DNA from: Nepenthes gracilis
Lineage: Eukaryota; Streptophyta; Magnoliopsida; Caryophyllales; Nepenthaceae
Length of the DNA: 64,000 nt
Assembly: GCA_033239525.1 (NCBI GenBank)
Contig: BSYO01000028.1
Span: 13,695,597-13,759,596 of the forward strand
Reading direction: 5' to 3'
The notes under the pieces are model-generated. The model was not told the origin of the DNA. It made no database searches and saw only the letters and a program-made list of their open reading frames with translations. This document shows positions 11,986 to 24,302 of this stretch, one piece after another. Every line of letters starts with the position of its first letter. The first letter of the stretch is position 1. Made by a program: the position numbers and the translations under genes.

Positions 11986-12663
11986 ATCGATATGGCACCG
12001 TTTGAGGTATTGTATCAGAAGAAATGTCGCTCTCTGATTCATTGGGAAGAGATTGGTGGTAGATGGCTTTTGGGACCAGAAGTTATCAAGGAGACACCCG
12101 ACAAAATTAGGTTGATCCATGAAAAAATGAAGGTGGGCCAAAGTAGATAAAAGAGCTACGTTGACAGAAGGACATCGAAGCTAAATTTTGAGGTCAGAGA
12201 TTTTATCTTTTTGAAGATATCACCATTGAAGGGAATCTCGAGCTTTGGGATCAAGGAAAAATTGATGTCAAGATTTGTTGGACTGTTTGAAATCTTGGAG
12301 AAATTTAGTTAAGTAGCCTATTGTTTGGATTTGCCAATCTGGAAGAACTGTATAACATGTTTCACATGTCGGTGCCTCGCAAATATGTTTTATAATCGAC
12401 ACACATTATCAACTATGAACCATTAAGGATTAACGAAGATCTGATGTACGTCAAGGAACCGATTTAGATTTTAGGTCAAAGAGATCAGGTGCTTCGGATG
12501 AAGACCATTCCATTGGTCAAGGTTTTATGGAGGAATTACTCATATGAAAAGGCCACATGAGAGCAAGAATACAAAATTCGGGAGAAGTACCCGCACCTAT
12601 TCCTTCAATAAGCTATGTCGATTCTATCAAATTTTGAGGACGAAATTTTTATGAGGGGAGGAT
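11986..12663 (+). pseudogene. Chromovirus (Tekay/Del-type) integrase C-terminus and polypurine tract
   Basis: Starts in the integrase (MAPFEVLYQKKCRS, 11992-12033) and continues through LLGPEVI, a K-x-x-x-x-Q-S-R segment, FEVRDFIFLKISPLKG and RFVGLFEILEKF. It ends with a chromodomain-like tail (KYPHL equivalents near 12585) and the family's typical end near 12630-12650 (FEDEIFMRGG). A purine tract GAGGGGAGGAT (12653-12663) adjoins the LTR. The family's integrase tethers the cDNA to chromatin. Stops and frameshifts after 12150 make this a dead fragment. Upstream pol has been lost. Confidence 0.8.
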
Positions 12664-15145
12664 TGTAAAACTTGAGTTCTAAGTTATGATAATTATAATT
12701 AATTAAGCTAAATTAATTAAAATTAAGATCAAATAATATAAAAAAATTGGGTCAATGAGACAATTAGACAGATTGAGACCCGCACCTAGAGGAAGCTCGA
12801 GTCACGTTCAAGTGCCAATTTTAGTGGGTTTGGCGATCGATGCATGTTTGACGTGAGTTTGAGCATGAAGTGGGTTTGGCACTCAAGGAACGCTCAATGA
12901 CCACTCAAGCGCAGACCCTACGCTCTACGTCTGTTATAAAAGAACCACCGGATCAGATTTCAGTAATTTTTGCAGAAAAATTTTTAAGAGCGAGAGCCGA
13001 TGGGAATAGAGAAGAGAAAAGAGAGAAGACTCCAACAACTTGAATCAATGTGATCAAAGTGAAGATTTGAGTAAATCAAAGTTGAGGCAAATATACTACA
13101 AGCCCATTCTTTTCTTTTTGCTACTCTTTGCCAATTCTTCTAGGTATTTTTATTTTAATACTCGTCAAAGTAATAATTTTGACGTTTATATGTGTATATT
13201 GAGCATTCATGTCCATATTTCATATTTTATAGAGCACTTTCTAATAACTCGCGTACATGTTTTTAGTTTAAGATATATGGTTCCTTAATGTTTGAATTTT
13301 GTATATAAGTCCTTGTATGTCAAAAATATTTGATTGAAATCATCTGCATGTGTCGAAATCTTCAGGAAATGGCCTGCATATTTAATAAAATTGTTGAAGA
13401 AATTTAGAAGCTAAATTCTCCATTTTTTACTGAATTTTTTACTGTATTTTTAAACTTCTATGCATGAAATTCATGCCATAGGATGTATGTACCTTATGAT
13501 ATCAAAGATAGGTTATGAAATTATGTGGTTTTTCTACAAGATAAATGAATGTTGTTGAATTTTTGGGCTATATGTGCTTCTGTCAAAATTCCTATATTCT
13601 CATGCTGTTTTGACCACAATTGTTGCTGAATTCTGAACTCGCCATGCCCCAATTTCGTACAACAGTCCACTTGTACTTTAAATTATCATATATCTATCTT
13701 GTGTAACTTGGAAAATATATGTAATTCAACTTGCATTAGCTGAATTTTTAATGTATATGAGCTAATTTATGATGCTAATTTCTGCGCCATTACATGCTAA
13801 AATTTCTACATTACATGCTAATTTAGCATTTTATATGTTAACATCTCCTCATGACTAAGTTTATGTAAAAACTAGTACATGAAAATAAAGAATAATAAAA
13901 GAAAATTCTATAATTATGTTAAGAAATAATAAATCATTCTCCAGAAAGGTGAGAATCAAGAATTAAGAAGTTAAGTGCAGAGTTTTTATAAGTTAAATAT
14001 TTGACAATGGATTATATTCTGTGGTGTATATATTTTAGTATGCCTTACTATATTATATTAGTATATCGATATCTGACCCTACATAACCACGGGGTTAAGA
14101 AGCGGCATCTGATCTTATTTATAGGATAATATGTAAATAGCCCGCCTCTAGGTCTTGAATAAGAGTGTATATCTTTTGGTTGTGTGGGAACATACACAAT
14201 CCGATCTTCAATTGTCTACTCCTTTAGTTAGTAAAACCTACCGGCCCTAGTCCTTAGAGAAAATAAAGAATTAAGCATGTTTTGATGGCTAAGATAAAGA
14301 AAGAATAAAAAAAGAAATATGAAAATGTATCATGTAAGTTTTTCTGTGCAAGTTCATGTCATTATATTCGATTATGATCTCAATTCCTTCAGATACATTT
14401 TTAAGTTAAAGTATGCATGTTCATTGATATATATAGTATCTTGCTGAATATTTGGCTTACTCTCTTACTATTTTACTAACACTTCAGATAAAATACACGA
14501 ATATTTGCTGGATGTGCAGGAGTGAAGACCAAGGAGCTTTAATTTATATTCTTATGAATGATTTCTGTTAGTTTATATTTTTCAAACAATATTTAATATA
14601 TTTAATGGCTGTAATTTAGTTTAAATTCAATTATAGGCCATGGTTTATAATGTGATTGGCTTTCAAAAAATGTTTAGAGTCCTAAAGTGTTGTGCTATGG
14701 TGCCTAGTATCGATTTACATGTTATGATAACTTGGACAGCTTTAGTGTGTGTTCGGATTGCGGTATATGGTGATAAAATCTGATTTTCTAGGTTAGCAGT
14801 TCGATGATATAATATCAGTTGATGATGTCGGTAATTCTAGATTCATTTAGTTAAGTTTATGAAGTTTATAACTTTTACAGATTATTGTATGTATTATTTT
14901 CATATTGGCGGGCTTTTTCATTAGCAAGGTCTGATGCCATTTTGTATTTGGGTCGATGTCAATGTTACAAATGGCATGGCAATGTTATTTGGGTCCTGTG
15001 AATATTAATTTGTCATGTATTTTGGGTTGGTTGTAGTATCGACGTAAATTTATGTTCAGCTGGTCAATTGAATACATATTGTCGATCAAATTGCTAATTA
15101 AAAAATAATTGATTATGATTAAGATAAATGTCGAGATTTATAACG
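12664..15145 (+). mobile_element. 3' LTR of the chromovirus (family C), left arm of inverted duplication
   Basis: Starts TGTAAAACTTGAG immediately after the purine tract and ends near 15145. A reverse copy fills 21991-24130 with high identity, for example GCCATGGTTTATAATGTGAT with one or two changes. The right copy lacks the first 380 bases or so. TATA-like and pyrimidine stretches occur around 12945 (TATAAAAGAACC), where transcription probably starts. Confidence 0.75.
12945..12954 (+). promoter_or_regulatory. Probable TATA box of the chromovirus LTR
   Basis: TTATAAAAGA lies about 280 bp into the LTR and shortly before a purine-rich leader (12985-13030), the usual place for the pol II promoter of these LTRs. 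Prediction from position and sequence only. Confidence 0.45.
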
Positions 15146-15570
15146 TGGCCCATTAAGAGCGACTTATGAGATTGAGGATTGAGCTCTGAGGGTACGTCCG
15201 ACTACAAGGTGGCTTATGGAGAAGTACTTGTAAGATAGTGGCTGATTGGCAATGGCTGTGGATTTTGTAGAGCCCTCCATTGCTTGCGGCAACCTGCTAT
15301 GACATTGCTTTTATAGTGTGATCCGAAGAGTCACACTTGCTAGCCTGGGTGATATGGGATCTCAAGCAAGATGTCTTGAAAAGATTTGCTAAGTTGGAGA
15401 TGTTGGGTTGCGCTGCAGGCCCATCCAATGCCTTGCCCCTTCAGCCCTAGCCTTTCGTGCAGCCCAGGGTCATTCTGCTAGGACTTCGAGGAACCAGGCT
15501 TGGCTTCAACTTCCTGGATGCACTAGTGGGCTAAATCATGGCCCAACCCATGAGGTTACTAGACCCATAA
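15146..15570 (-). mobile_element. Tat-type LTR fragment (3' LTR, minus orientation)
   Basis: Reversed, this begins TTATGGGTCTAGTAACCTC and matches the LTR at 18313-18700: GGGTTGGGCCATGATT, CAAGACATCTTGCTTGAGAT, CCATTGCCAATCAGCCACT. The purine stretch GTGGGCTAG just beyond its start (15571-15579 on +) corresponds to the polypurine tract. Its far end is cut by the chromovirus LTR inside a run of tandem CTTATGAGAT units. Confidence 0.7.
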
Positions 15571-16740
15571 CTAGCCCACTATACCGGAGGTTTGAAATTC
15601 ATCTCCTGACATGTCATGATTGGACGTCATCACATAGGTTAATATTTGCGATCCCATTGGTTTAATGTTGGTAGACTCCTTCATTGGCTATAAATCGAGG
15701 GGCTTTCTATGCCTTGCTTCTCTAATCTCCTCGACCAGCCAAGTAGTGTGAGAGTTCGGAGTTAGCATGGAGCCCGCACAACCACAATTCGAGATCGGTA
15801 GGAGTTGCTCTCCCTTGTTTGAAGCTGATGATTTGGGGATGCGTCAGAAGTCTGTCTTGGTTGCTAGCGAGTTATCAAAGAGATCGGGCTTTAATTAATC
15901 TTCATTGGTCGACCTAGGGATGAGTGACTTGTCTGGATGGACCTTGGGTGATGCGCCCCTAGTGGACTCCGATGCAGGAGCGGGCCGCTAGCATCGACCG
16001 TGAGTAGTTCAAGTCTCGGGCAAAATCCAAGAGCTCACAGAGGGAAAGCCTTGGGCTCTAGATTGGATAGCCTTACTACGAGGACGCGCATCGGTAAGCC
16101 AAGCGGCATCTTGCTGATCTTCGAAGCAAGCGTGCCCGAAGAGGCGGAGTGCTGGAGTCTCAACTTTGCTTGGAGGAAGTTTACTGATCTGGACATTCCT
16201 GTCGACACCTTCGATTTGAGGTGCATCGGAGTTTGATACTAATCTGACTCAATTGACCTACTGGAGATAGAGGGGCAGCCTTCACCACGTTCGTCAGGGG
16301 GCTCCCCACCTCGGCATAGTCCACCATTCAAGCTTCAGGCGCAGGTAGCATTTTGTATACCCTAGGAGGGTTACTTCTCCCCGTGCCTTGTTGATATGGT
16401 CATTGGGCTTGCAGGGATGTGCTTACTCGATAGCTTGCTCCTGTTGGGAGAAGGTCGTGGCACCGAGGGAAGCTCGCTGGCTGGCTACGTGTGGGCGCTA
16501 TGATAATTGCTTAACCGGACGTTTTCATCCGTTTGTGTTCTGTCCTATAGAAGGATGTCATGGCACGGGTATGTGTGAGCCTCACAAGGGTCGACAGGGT
16601 TTCATTGGCCGCAGCCACCGAGCACTGGCAAAACCAAGACCGTCATCCACACAATTGTTTCAGCGCTCGGTCCTACTAGAGGACATCATAGCTCATGCAC
16701 ATCTGGTTCTAATCTGCCAATTATCCTCTAACACTCAAAT
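15571..16740 (-). mobile_element. Tat-type internal region (minus), with possible antisense leader on +
   Basis: Bases 16000-16740 match 20980-21740 in reverse (GGAGTTTGATACTAATCTGACTC at the core). They therefore derive from the region between pol and the 3' LTR. The + strand carries a TATA motif (GGCTATAAATCGAG, 15687-15700) and an ATG at 15768 opening a short frame (MEPAQPQFEIG...) of about 40 codons. Since the element is on minus, this + strand start is where an antisense gene would begin. The rest is broken. Confidence 0.5.
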
Positions 16741-17345
16741 CATAAATATTTCTTTGAAAAAAAAAGATGGAGGATGCTAAGTGCAATGACGCACATATGA
16801 GAGATATGAGTGTTAGGATGCGCTCTACTAGAGAGCGGCTTATGTGGTAGAGGATTGAGATCTGAGGATGCACTCTACTTGAGGGCAACTTACGAGATGA
16901 AGGACTGAGTTTTGGGGGTGCACCCGGCTAGAGTTGGCTTATGAGATGGAAAACTGAGTTCTAATAGTGCGCTAGGTTTGAGGGCGGCTTATAAGATGAA
17001 GGGCTGAACTCCGAGGGTGTACCTGATCAGGGATGGCTTATGAAGATATACTCATAAGAGAGTGGCTAATTGGCAACGGTTGCGAATTTCGTTGTGCCGT
17101 TTAGAACTTGCGGAAGTCTGTTATGATAACTGCTTTTATGATACAGTCCGTAGAATCACAACTGCCAATCTGGGCAATGTGGGATCTCAAGTAGGATATC
17201 TTGAAAAAATTTGTTGAGTTGCAATTGTTGGGCTTCATGCGGGCCCATCCCGTGACTTGCCCCTTCTGCCCATAGCCTTTCGGGCAACCCAGGGTCGTGT
17301 TGTTTGGGTTTTGAGGAATTAGACTTGTCTTCAACTTCCTGGATG
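16741..17345 (-). mobile_element. Tat-type LTR fragment (5' LTR side, minus orientation)
   Basis: Second partial LTR of the same element. The stretch ACTCAAATCATAAATATTTC (16734-16753) is the R-region block shared with 18925-18945, 29296-29320 and 52345-52370. Bases 16800-17040 hold about five degenerate units of 46-50 bp built around GAGGGCGGCTTATGAGATGA. Bases 17050-17345 match 15230-15530 in direct orientation, as expected for the two LTRs of one element. Confidence 0.65.
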
Positions 17346-18312
17346 AGCTGGTGGTGTTGTTTTCATAATTCTACTATATAATGAAGTTGCTTTCAATATA
17401 TCAATTAAATTTTCTTATATTTTAATATGTCAAGTCTTTTTAAATCTATTTTTTTATATTTCTAAAAATGTAAAACCTGTGAATTATTTTTGATAAATTA
17501 TTATTATCTCTATTATTATTGTCAAACAATAAGTGGATAGAAGTTGTAGTGATAGTACAGAATCTAGCTGTCCCATTAACTATTTCCATGGATATCAATT
17601 TTTGTCAAATAAGATAAATTTTCTTAAATTTATTATCTCATCGTATTACATTTTTATATTAAATACTATTAAATTAAAAATTACTTCTAATCATATTGTT
17701 AATTTGTTCTAACAAAACTAACCATAATTTATGATGAAAACAAAATTTGAGGTTATTACAAGTAGCACAATATAGTCCTATATATTTGTTATGCTAACTA
17801 ATTACAATTAGATGAATAATTATTTTCAAGACACATATTTAATTTAGTTAAAGCATAATTGAATGCTTTAGCTCGAATAATTATGCCAAAAGAAAGGATC
17901 GTTTAATATATGAGTTTTCACACTACAATATACATTTTAATGAATTAAAATAATTCAAATTATATATAAAAAAAAGTAGACAAAATTAAATCCAAAATAA
18001 TAAGGGGATGATTAGTGTTGTCAATTGGCTACGTAATACGTCAATAGGTTTAAGATTTGAGATACTTACCAAAAAAAGTTTAAGATTTGAGAAGTGGCGA
18101 AAGGGACTGTTGCCTCCGTAAACAATCAATCAACATTGGTATGTGAGAGAGCAAAGATCGACGTGGTCGATTTTTTTTAAATGATAATATTATGTTATTT
18201 GATAATATTAATCAATTATTAATTAATTAAATATAATAGGTGTTTAAATAATTTAGAATTCTTGGTATATTTAATAAAATTTGTCCCTCATTAAAAAATA
18301 GTAGATGGAAGG
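17346..18312. other. AT-rich spacer between the inverted arms
   Basis: About 970 bp of AT-rich DNA with no gene, no copy elsewhere in the window and no inverted terminal structure of its own. It separates the two arms of the inverted duplication and may be old single-copy host DNA. Confidence 0.5.
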
Positions 18313-19123
18313 TGATGGGCTTAGTAACCTTATGGGTTGGGCCATGATTCAGCCCACCAATGCGCCCAAGAAGTTGAAGCCAAGTCTAGTTCCTTGAAAC
18401 CCAAGCAACGTGACCCTGGGCTACCTGTAAGGCTATGAGCCAATGTAGCAAGGCATTAGATGGGCGCACAGCGTAGCTCAACAGTTCTAACTCAACAAAT
18501 CTTCTCAAGACATCCTGCTTGAGATCCCATATCTTCCAGATGGGCAAGTGAGACTCTACGGATTGCACACAAGTTCCGAAAGGCTCAGCAAAATCCACAA
18601 CCGTTGCCAGTCAGTCACTCTCTTATGAGTGCATCTTCATAAGCCACCCCCTGACAGGGCGTACCCTTAAAACTCAGTCCTTCATCTCATAAGCCACCCC
18701 TGGACTGAGCGCACTCTCGGAACTCCGTCTTCCATCTTATAAGCTACCCCTGGCCGAGCACACCCCCGAAACTCAGTCATTCATCTAATGAGTTGCCCGC
18801 AAGTGGAGCACACCATCGGAGCTCAATCTTCCATCTCATAAGCCGCTCCCTAGTAGAGTGCATCCTCAAACTCATACTCTTCACCTGTGCATCATCACCC
18901 AAGCATCATCCATCCTTTTCTCTTCGAATAAATATTTTTGACTTGAACGTCAATGGATATCTCGAAAAATAAGTCTCGCCAATCCTCTAAACTCTTAATT
19001 GTTTATTGCGTTGTGCACAACCCATGTTATCAAAAGCAAAGACCAGACCAGCTTTATTTCGACCCGCCGTGGAAGATCATATGGCTCCATAATCTATACA
19101 ACAACCCATATCCAGGAATATCA
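18313..19123 (+). mobile_element. 5' LTR of a + strand Tat-type element, right arm
   Basis: 811-bp LTR from TGATGGGCTTAGTAACC to ...GAATATCA. It mirrors 15146-15570 and 16741-17345. It contains about five tandem units of 46-50 bp (18630-18870) built on CTTATAAGCC(A/G)CCCCTG and CTCAGTC. Confidence 0.75.
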
Positions 19124-19124
19124 T

Positions 19125-19146
19125 TAGCGCAATCTATGGGAACGAT
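19125..19146 (+). other. Primer-binding site of the right-arm Tat element
   Basis: TAGCGCAATCTATGGGAACG lies 2 bases after the LTR end. It is a decayed form of the TGGCGCCGTCTGTGGGAAC site found next to the LTR at 29118, with three transitions. It sets the + orientation of the element. Confidence 0.7.
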
Positions 19147-19504
19147 TGAAAATTCTACCACCGTAACTGCAAAAACAAGCACGGTTAGCATCCTGGGTAC
19201 AAGCCAACGCACCAACTGGAAATATCATCACCCATGGCGATGATGCCTCATCGAGTAAACTTGCAAGTGGATGACCGGCCCAAAGCGTGTAAACGTTGCT
19301 GGTTAAACTGGGTATCCTTACCCTATCAGTCCCAAACCGTCTACACCCATCCAAATGTGTAACGCTGGGGCCTCCGCATTTCAATCTCCATGCAATCCAA
19401 GAAAATTAGTATCCTCCGAGGATCTAACAACTTGATCTCAGGACCTGGGCGGTCCATGAGTGACGGGGCCTAACTGTAGCCAGAGGGGAGACTGAGTCGT
19501 TAAA

Positions 19505-19960
19505 TGCTAGCAGCAGGTGGGACACCCCCAAGGGTCATAAAATCCTTAACCCCTTATATGTGGCTTTTCATGCCAGAAGATACTGTCAGCGCACCAAGTA
19601 AGCCCAGCAAGAGGCTGGAATGCCCTCAAGGGTAGCAGATTGCTCAGCCCCCTGCATGCGGCTCCCCCCACTAGAAGACGTTGCCCCTTCATCGAGCAAG
19701 ATTTTCTCCCTTCTCCTGCAAGCCTCACATTGGCAATGTAAGCCTAACATCCAGGGCCAAGCCGTCAGGCTGCAACCGAACCAATAGGCTGGAATGCCCT
19801 CATGAGTGGTAGAATCCTTAGCCCAGGTGTGTGGCGTTTCACGCTAGAAGACACTACCAGCGGCTGACCGAGGTAGGCAGTAGGCTGAAATGCCCTTAAG
19901 GGTGGCAAAGCGCTCAGCCTCCTGCATGCGGCGTCCCATGCAAGAAAATGCTACCTTCAT
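19505..19960 (+). repeat. Degenerate tandem repeat in Tat internal region
   Basis: A block like GGCTGGAATGCCCTCAAGGG, GCTCAGCC..CTGCATGCGGC and AGAAGA recurs about four times, near 19510, 19615, 19792 and 19890. Spacing is about 100, 180 and 95 bases. Confidence 0.6.
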
Positions 19961-20929
19961 GCTGAGCCGACTCAGTGAGACAGACCCAGCCCTTCAGAGA
20001 GGAGAAGACAGAGGAAGAGATCGCCCGCTAAGAGAGGAAATCTCATCCACCTGCAACCTCAGTATTTAGAAAAATCCAAGTGACAGGGCCCACTCCTAGA
20101 AGAAAGTTCAACCCGGTCTCAAAAGGAAGGACAAAAGCTTAGAGTGGTAATGACTTCACTATTCTCGAAGACAATCGGCTACTTTCCGTGGAAGACTCTT
20201 GCAGAATCAACGGACACTCTATCATTCCCTCGCTCAAGCAAGAGGCTTGACTCCGAGGCTTCTAGAGTGTTCCGCCTCCTGCCCACATGATGCCTTGACA
20301 AAGTGAGAGGCTAGGCCTAGGGGCTTGGTGAGGCTAATCCCATAGCAATGCCTCTCATCGACATTGTGCAAAGCAGTAGATCTTGCAAAAGTTATCGCAG
20401 TTCCTACGATGGGGGCTCAACACGATCAACCCGCTACCCATCGCATCACAACCAGTGTCTCCCATCTGAGCACCCTACTTGACTGTATTTCTTGAGGTCT
20501 TACCCACTGACGGTGGGACCCGGGTCACCAGCAAGCAAACTACCCGGCACCATAGTAAGGTGCTGGGCGGCAAGTCCATGATCGAGGGCCAAGTCCCACG
20601 GACATAAAGGCTGCCAAGGCAAAGCATTGGCAAACATGCCTTGCTGACTCTCTGAAACAGTGCGCGCAAGCCGTGCACCTTGGATGATTAACTGGTCCTA
20701 AGGGCGTAACATGTCATCCACCATAAGCATCGTCAACGATTCCATGCCGAATCCAGGTAAGTCTTACATGCATCATACAACTTACTTGAGCCATACTTTA
20801 GCTATAGAATAGTGATGTTATCTGCTCATTAGACTCATCCAAGTACTTACACCTCATCTTATGACATCAAATGACCCAAACTGCCCCTAAGTCGGCGAAA
20901 TATTTGTTTTCCCGTAACTCGACTTATAA

Positions 20930-21062
20930 ATGGTCAAAGAACCTCGGTCCTATACCAGGGGACCCATACGCGGTCAAATAAGAACCTCGGTCCCGTACCA
21001 AGTGGCCCATACGCGATCGAATTTGAACATCGGTTTAGTCACCGAGCGGCCCGTGTGTGGTC
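20930..21062 (+). repeat. Three ~45-bp tandem units, AACCTCGGTCC..GGCCCATACGCGGTC type
   Basis: Units start near 20940, 20981 and 21026. Each has the pattern AACCTCGGTCC, then CA(G/A)(G/T)GG(A/C)CC, then ACGCG(G/A)TC. Related units occur at 4775-4830 and 32729-32865. Confidence 0.65.
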
Positions 21063-21717
21063 TAACGCAAAACCCTACGGGACTTTTGCAGCATGCGTGT
21101 GGTGACCTCCTTCCGTAAGAGAGAGCACCATCAATCGACGACAGTCGGCGGATTAGAACTAGACGTGCATTAGCTACGACGTCCTGTAGCAAGATCGATT
21201 GCCGAAACAGTTACATGCGAATGACGGTCTAGACTTCGCAAGAGCTCAGTGGTTGCAACCAATGAAAACCAGCCGACCCTTGTGAAGCTCATTCGTCCTG
21301 TCCCACAACGTCCTTCTATAAACAAAGCACAAATAGAGGAACATGTCTGGTTAAGCTCGGCAATGATAGCACCCATACTTAGCCAGCCGGCAAGCTTCCC
21401 TCAGTGCCACAACCTCCTCCCAACAAGAGGAAGTGCAGCTGAGCAAGCATATCCCTCCAAGCTCGGCAACCATAGCAACAAGGCACAGGAAGAAGGACCC
21501 CTCCAAGGGAATACAAATGCTACCTGTGCCTAAAGCTCGAATGGTTGACTATGCTGAGGCGGGGAGCCCCCTGGTGAATGTGGCGAAGGCTTTCTGTCTA
21601 TCTCCAGGAGGTCAACTGAGTCAGATTAGTATCAAACTCTGACACACCTAAAATCAAAAGCGCCGACAGGAGAGTCCAAATCATCAAACTTCCTCTGAGG
21701 TTTGATACTAGACAAGA

Positions 21718-21990
21718 ACGCAGCGCAACCCAGCAGCTCAAAATCAGCAAATTTTCTCAAGACATCTTGCCTAAGATCCCACATCACCCAGGCTTGCAGG
21801 TACAACTCTGCGGATCACACCATAAAAGCAGTGTCATAGTAGGCAGTCGTAAGCTACGTAGAGCTCTACAAAATTTACAACCATCGCCAATCAGCCACTA
21901 TCTTACGAGTGAGTCTTCATAAGCCACCTCCTGGTCAGACGTACCCTTGAAGCTCAGTCTTCTATCTCATAAGAAGCTCTATGACGGACG
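21718..21990 (+). mobile_element. 3' LTR fragment of right-arm Tat element
   Basis: Matches the middle of the LTR at 18313 (GCGCAACCCAGCAGCTC; CAAGACATC; GATCCCA(C/T)ATC). The first 150 bases or so are missing, and the end is cut at the same point where the chromovirus LTR interrupts the left arm. Confidence 0.65.
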
Positions 21991-24302
21991 ACGTCTTAAA
22001 TCTCATCATTTATCTTAATCATAATCAATTATCTTTTAATTAGCAATTTGACTGATAATATGTATTCCATTGACCATCCGTACGTGAATTTACGTCGATA
22101 CTACAACTGCCTTAAAATAAACAACAAATTAATATTCGCAGGAACCAATAACATTGCCACGCCATTGGTGGCACTAACATCGACCCAAATATAAAACAAC
22201 ATCTAACCTTGTTAAGAAAAAATGCCTGCCAATACTAAAAATAACACGTAACAATAATATGCAAAAGTTATAAACTTCATAAACTTAACCAAACGAATCT
22301 AGAATTACCGACATCATCAACCGATATTATATCATCAAACTGCTGACTTAGAAAATCAGATTTCATCACCATATACCGCAATCCAAATGCACACTAAAAT
22401 TGTTCGAAGTTTTCATGACATTCAAATTGATATCGGACACCATAATACAGCACTTTAGGCCTCTAAACATTTTTTGAAAGCCAATCACATTATAAACCAT
22501 GGCCTGTGATTGAACTTAAACTAAATTACAGCCATTAAACATATTAAATATTCACTAAAAAAATATAAAGCAACAAAAATAATTCATAGGAACATAAAAT
22601 AAAACTCTTAGTCTTCACTCCTACTCATCCGATAAATATTTGTGTATCTCATCTGAAAGGTTAGTAAAATAGAGTGAGCCAAATATTTAGCAAAATACTA
22701 TATATATCAATGAACATGTATACTTTAACTTAAAAATATATCTGAAAGAATAGAGATTATGATCAAGTACAATGACATGAACTTCTGTAGGAAAACTTAC
22801 ATGATATATTTTCATATTTCTTATCTTCTTCTTTCTTTATCTTAACCATCAAAATATGGTTAATTCTTTATTTTATCTAAGGACCAAAGTTAGGAATTTT
22901 ACCAACTAAAGGAGTAGACAATCGAAGATCGGATTGTATATGTTTCCACATAAAAAGAGGCTATACTTTTCTATTCAAGACATAAAGGTAGATTGTCTAC
23001 ATATCACCCTAAAGATAGTACTAGATGCCGCTTCTTAACCCCACGGTTATGTAGGGTAAGATATCAATATACCATTACAATATACTAAAACATGTCAAAA
23101 TATACTGCCCAATGAATATAATCCATGGTCCAACATTTAACTTAAGAAAACTATACATTTTGCTTTTTAATTCTTAGTTCTTACCATTTTGGAGAATAGT
23201 TCATTATTTCTTAACATAATTGTATAGTTTTCTTACATTATTCTTTATTTTTAAGCACATCATTTTATAGAAACTTAGTCATGAGGAGATTTTAACATAT
23301 TAAATGCTAAATTAGCATGTAATGTAGAAATTTTAGCATGTAATAGCGCAAAAATCAGCATCAGAAATCAGCTCATATACATTGAAAATTCAGCTCATAC
23401 AAGTTGAATTACATATATTTTTCAAGATATACAAGATTGATATATGATAATTTAAAGCATAAGGGGACTGTTGTACCAAATTGAGGCATGGAGAGTTCAG
23501 AATTCAGCAACAATTGCAATAAAAACAGCAAGAAAATACAGAAATTTTGACAGCACAACATACAGCCCAAAATTTCAGCAACATTCATTTATCTTATAGA
23601 AAAACTACATAATTTCAGAACCTATATTTGATATTCTAAGGTACATACATGCTACAGCACGAATTTCATGCATAGCAGTTTAAAAATATAGTAAAAAATT
23701 CAGTAAAAAAATGTAGAATTCAGCTCCTAAGTTTCTTCAACAGTTCTATTAAATATGCAGGGCATTTCTTGAAGATTTCAACACATGTGGATGATTTCAG
23801 TCAAATATTTTTGACATACAAGGACTTATATACGAAATTTAAACATTAATGAACAATATATCTTAACATCATAGCATGTATAAAGTACAAATATAAAAAT
23901 TCTACTCACATATACACTATTTTTAACTTAAACGTGAGTTATTAGAAATTGCTATACAAAATCATGAAATATGGATACAAGCTTAATATACAGATATAAA
24001 CGTCATAATTATTCCTTAGATTTGTATTAAAACAAAAATACTCGGAAGAATTGGCAAAGAGTAACAATAAGAGAAGAAGGGGCTTAGAGTGCACTTGTCT
24101 TGATTTTGATTTACTCAAATCCTTACTTTGATTACCTTTAATCAGTCAAATATCTTATTAGCACGTATTTCCTCTACCCATAAAGTACGAGAATCATCAC
24201 AACATGTGAAATCCAAAATTCATTATCGTGATATCCATCGATACCACATTATATGATTGTTACATAACTATAAATATTCCTTTACACCAAACAATATTGA
24301 AC
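21991..24302 (-). mobile_element. Chromovirus LTR (family C), minus, right arm of inverted duplication
   Basis: Reverse copy of 11570-15145. Bases 21991-24130 match 15145 back to about 13045. Bases 24150-24302 match 11730 back to 11570. The 1.3 kb between (integrase tail, purine tract and LTR start) is absent, with the junction near 24140. At its right end it abuts Tat RT coding sequence in mid-codon context. Confidence 0.7.

Larger units (their letters stand above)
19147..21717 (+). mobile_element. Internal region of right-arm Tat element lacking pol
   Basis: No protease, RT, RNase H or integrase is visible. Bases 19147-19480 may be leader or gag remnants. Bases 19505-19960 hold a repeat array. 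Bases 20700-21200 match the post-pol region of the element at 2640-10160 (AACTGCCC(C/A)TAAGT, AACCTCGGTCC units, GCGTGTGG(T)GACCTCC). Bases 21200-21717 match 16000-16600 reversed. The element is deleted or non-autonomous. Confidence 0.55.

Noticed and set aside
18630..18870. Array of short regulatory operators in the Tat LTR
   Set aside because: The 46-50-bp units are diverged tandem repeats found in both arms. Nothing shows protein binding.
11570..24302. DNA transposon or foldback element with very long terminal inverted repeats
   Set aside because: The arms are made of known LTR retrotransposon parts, no target-site duplication flanks them and no transposase lies in the spacer.
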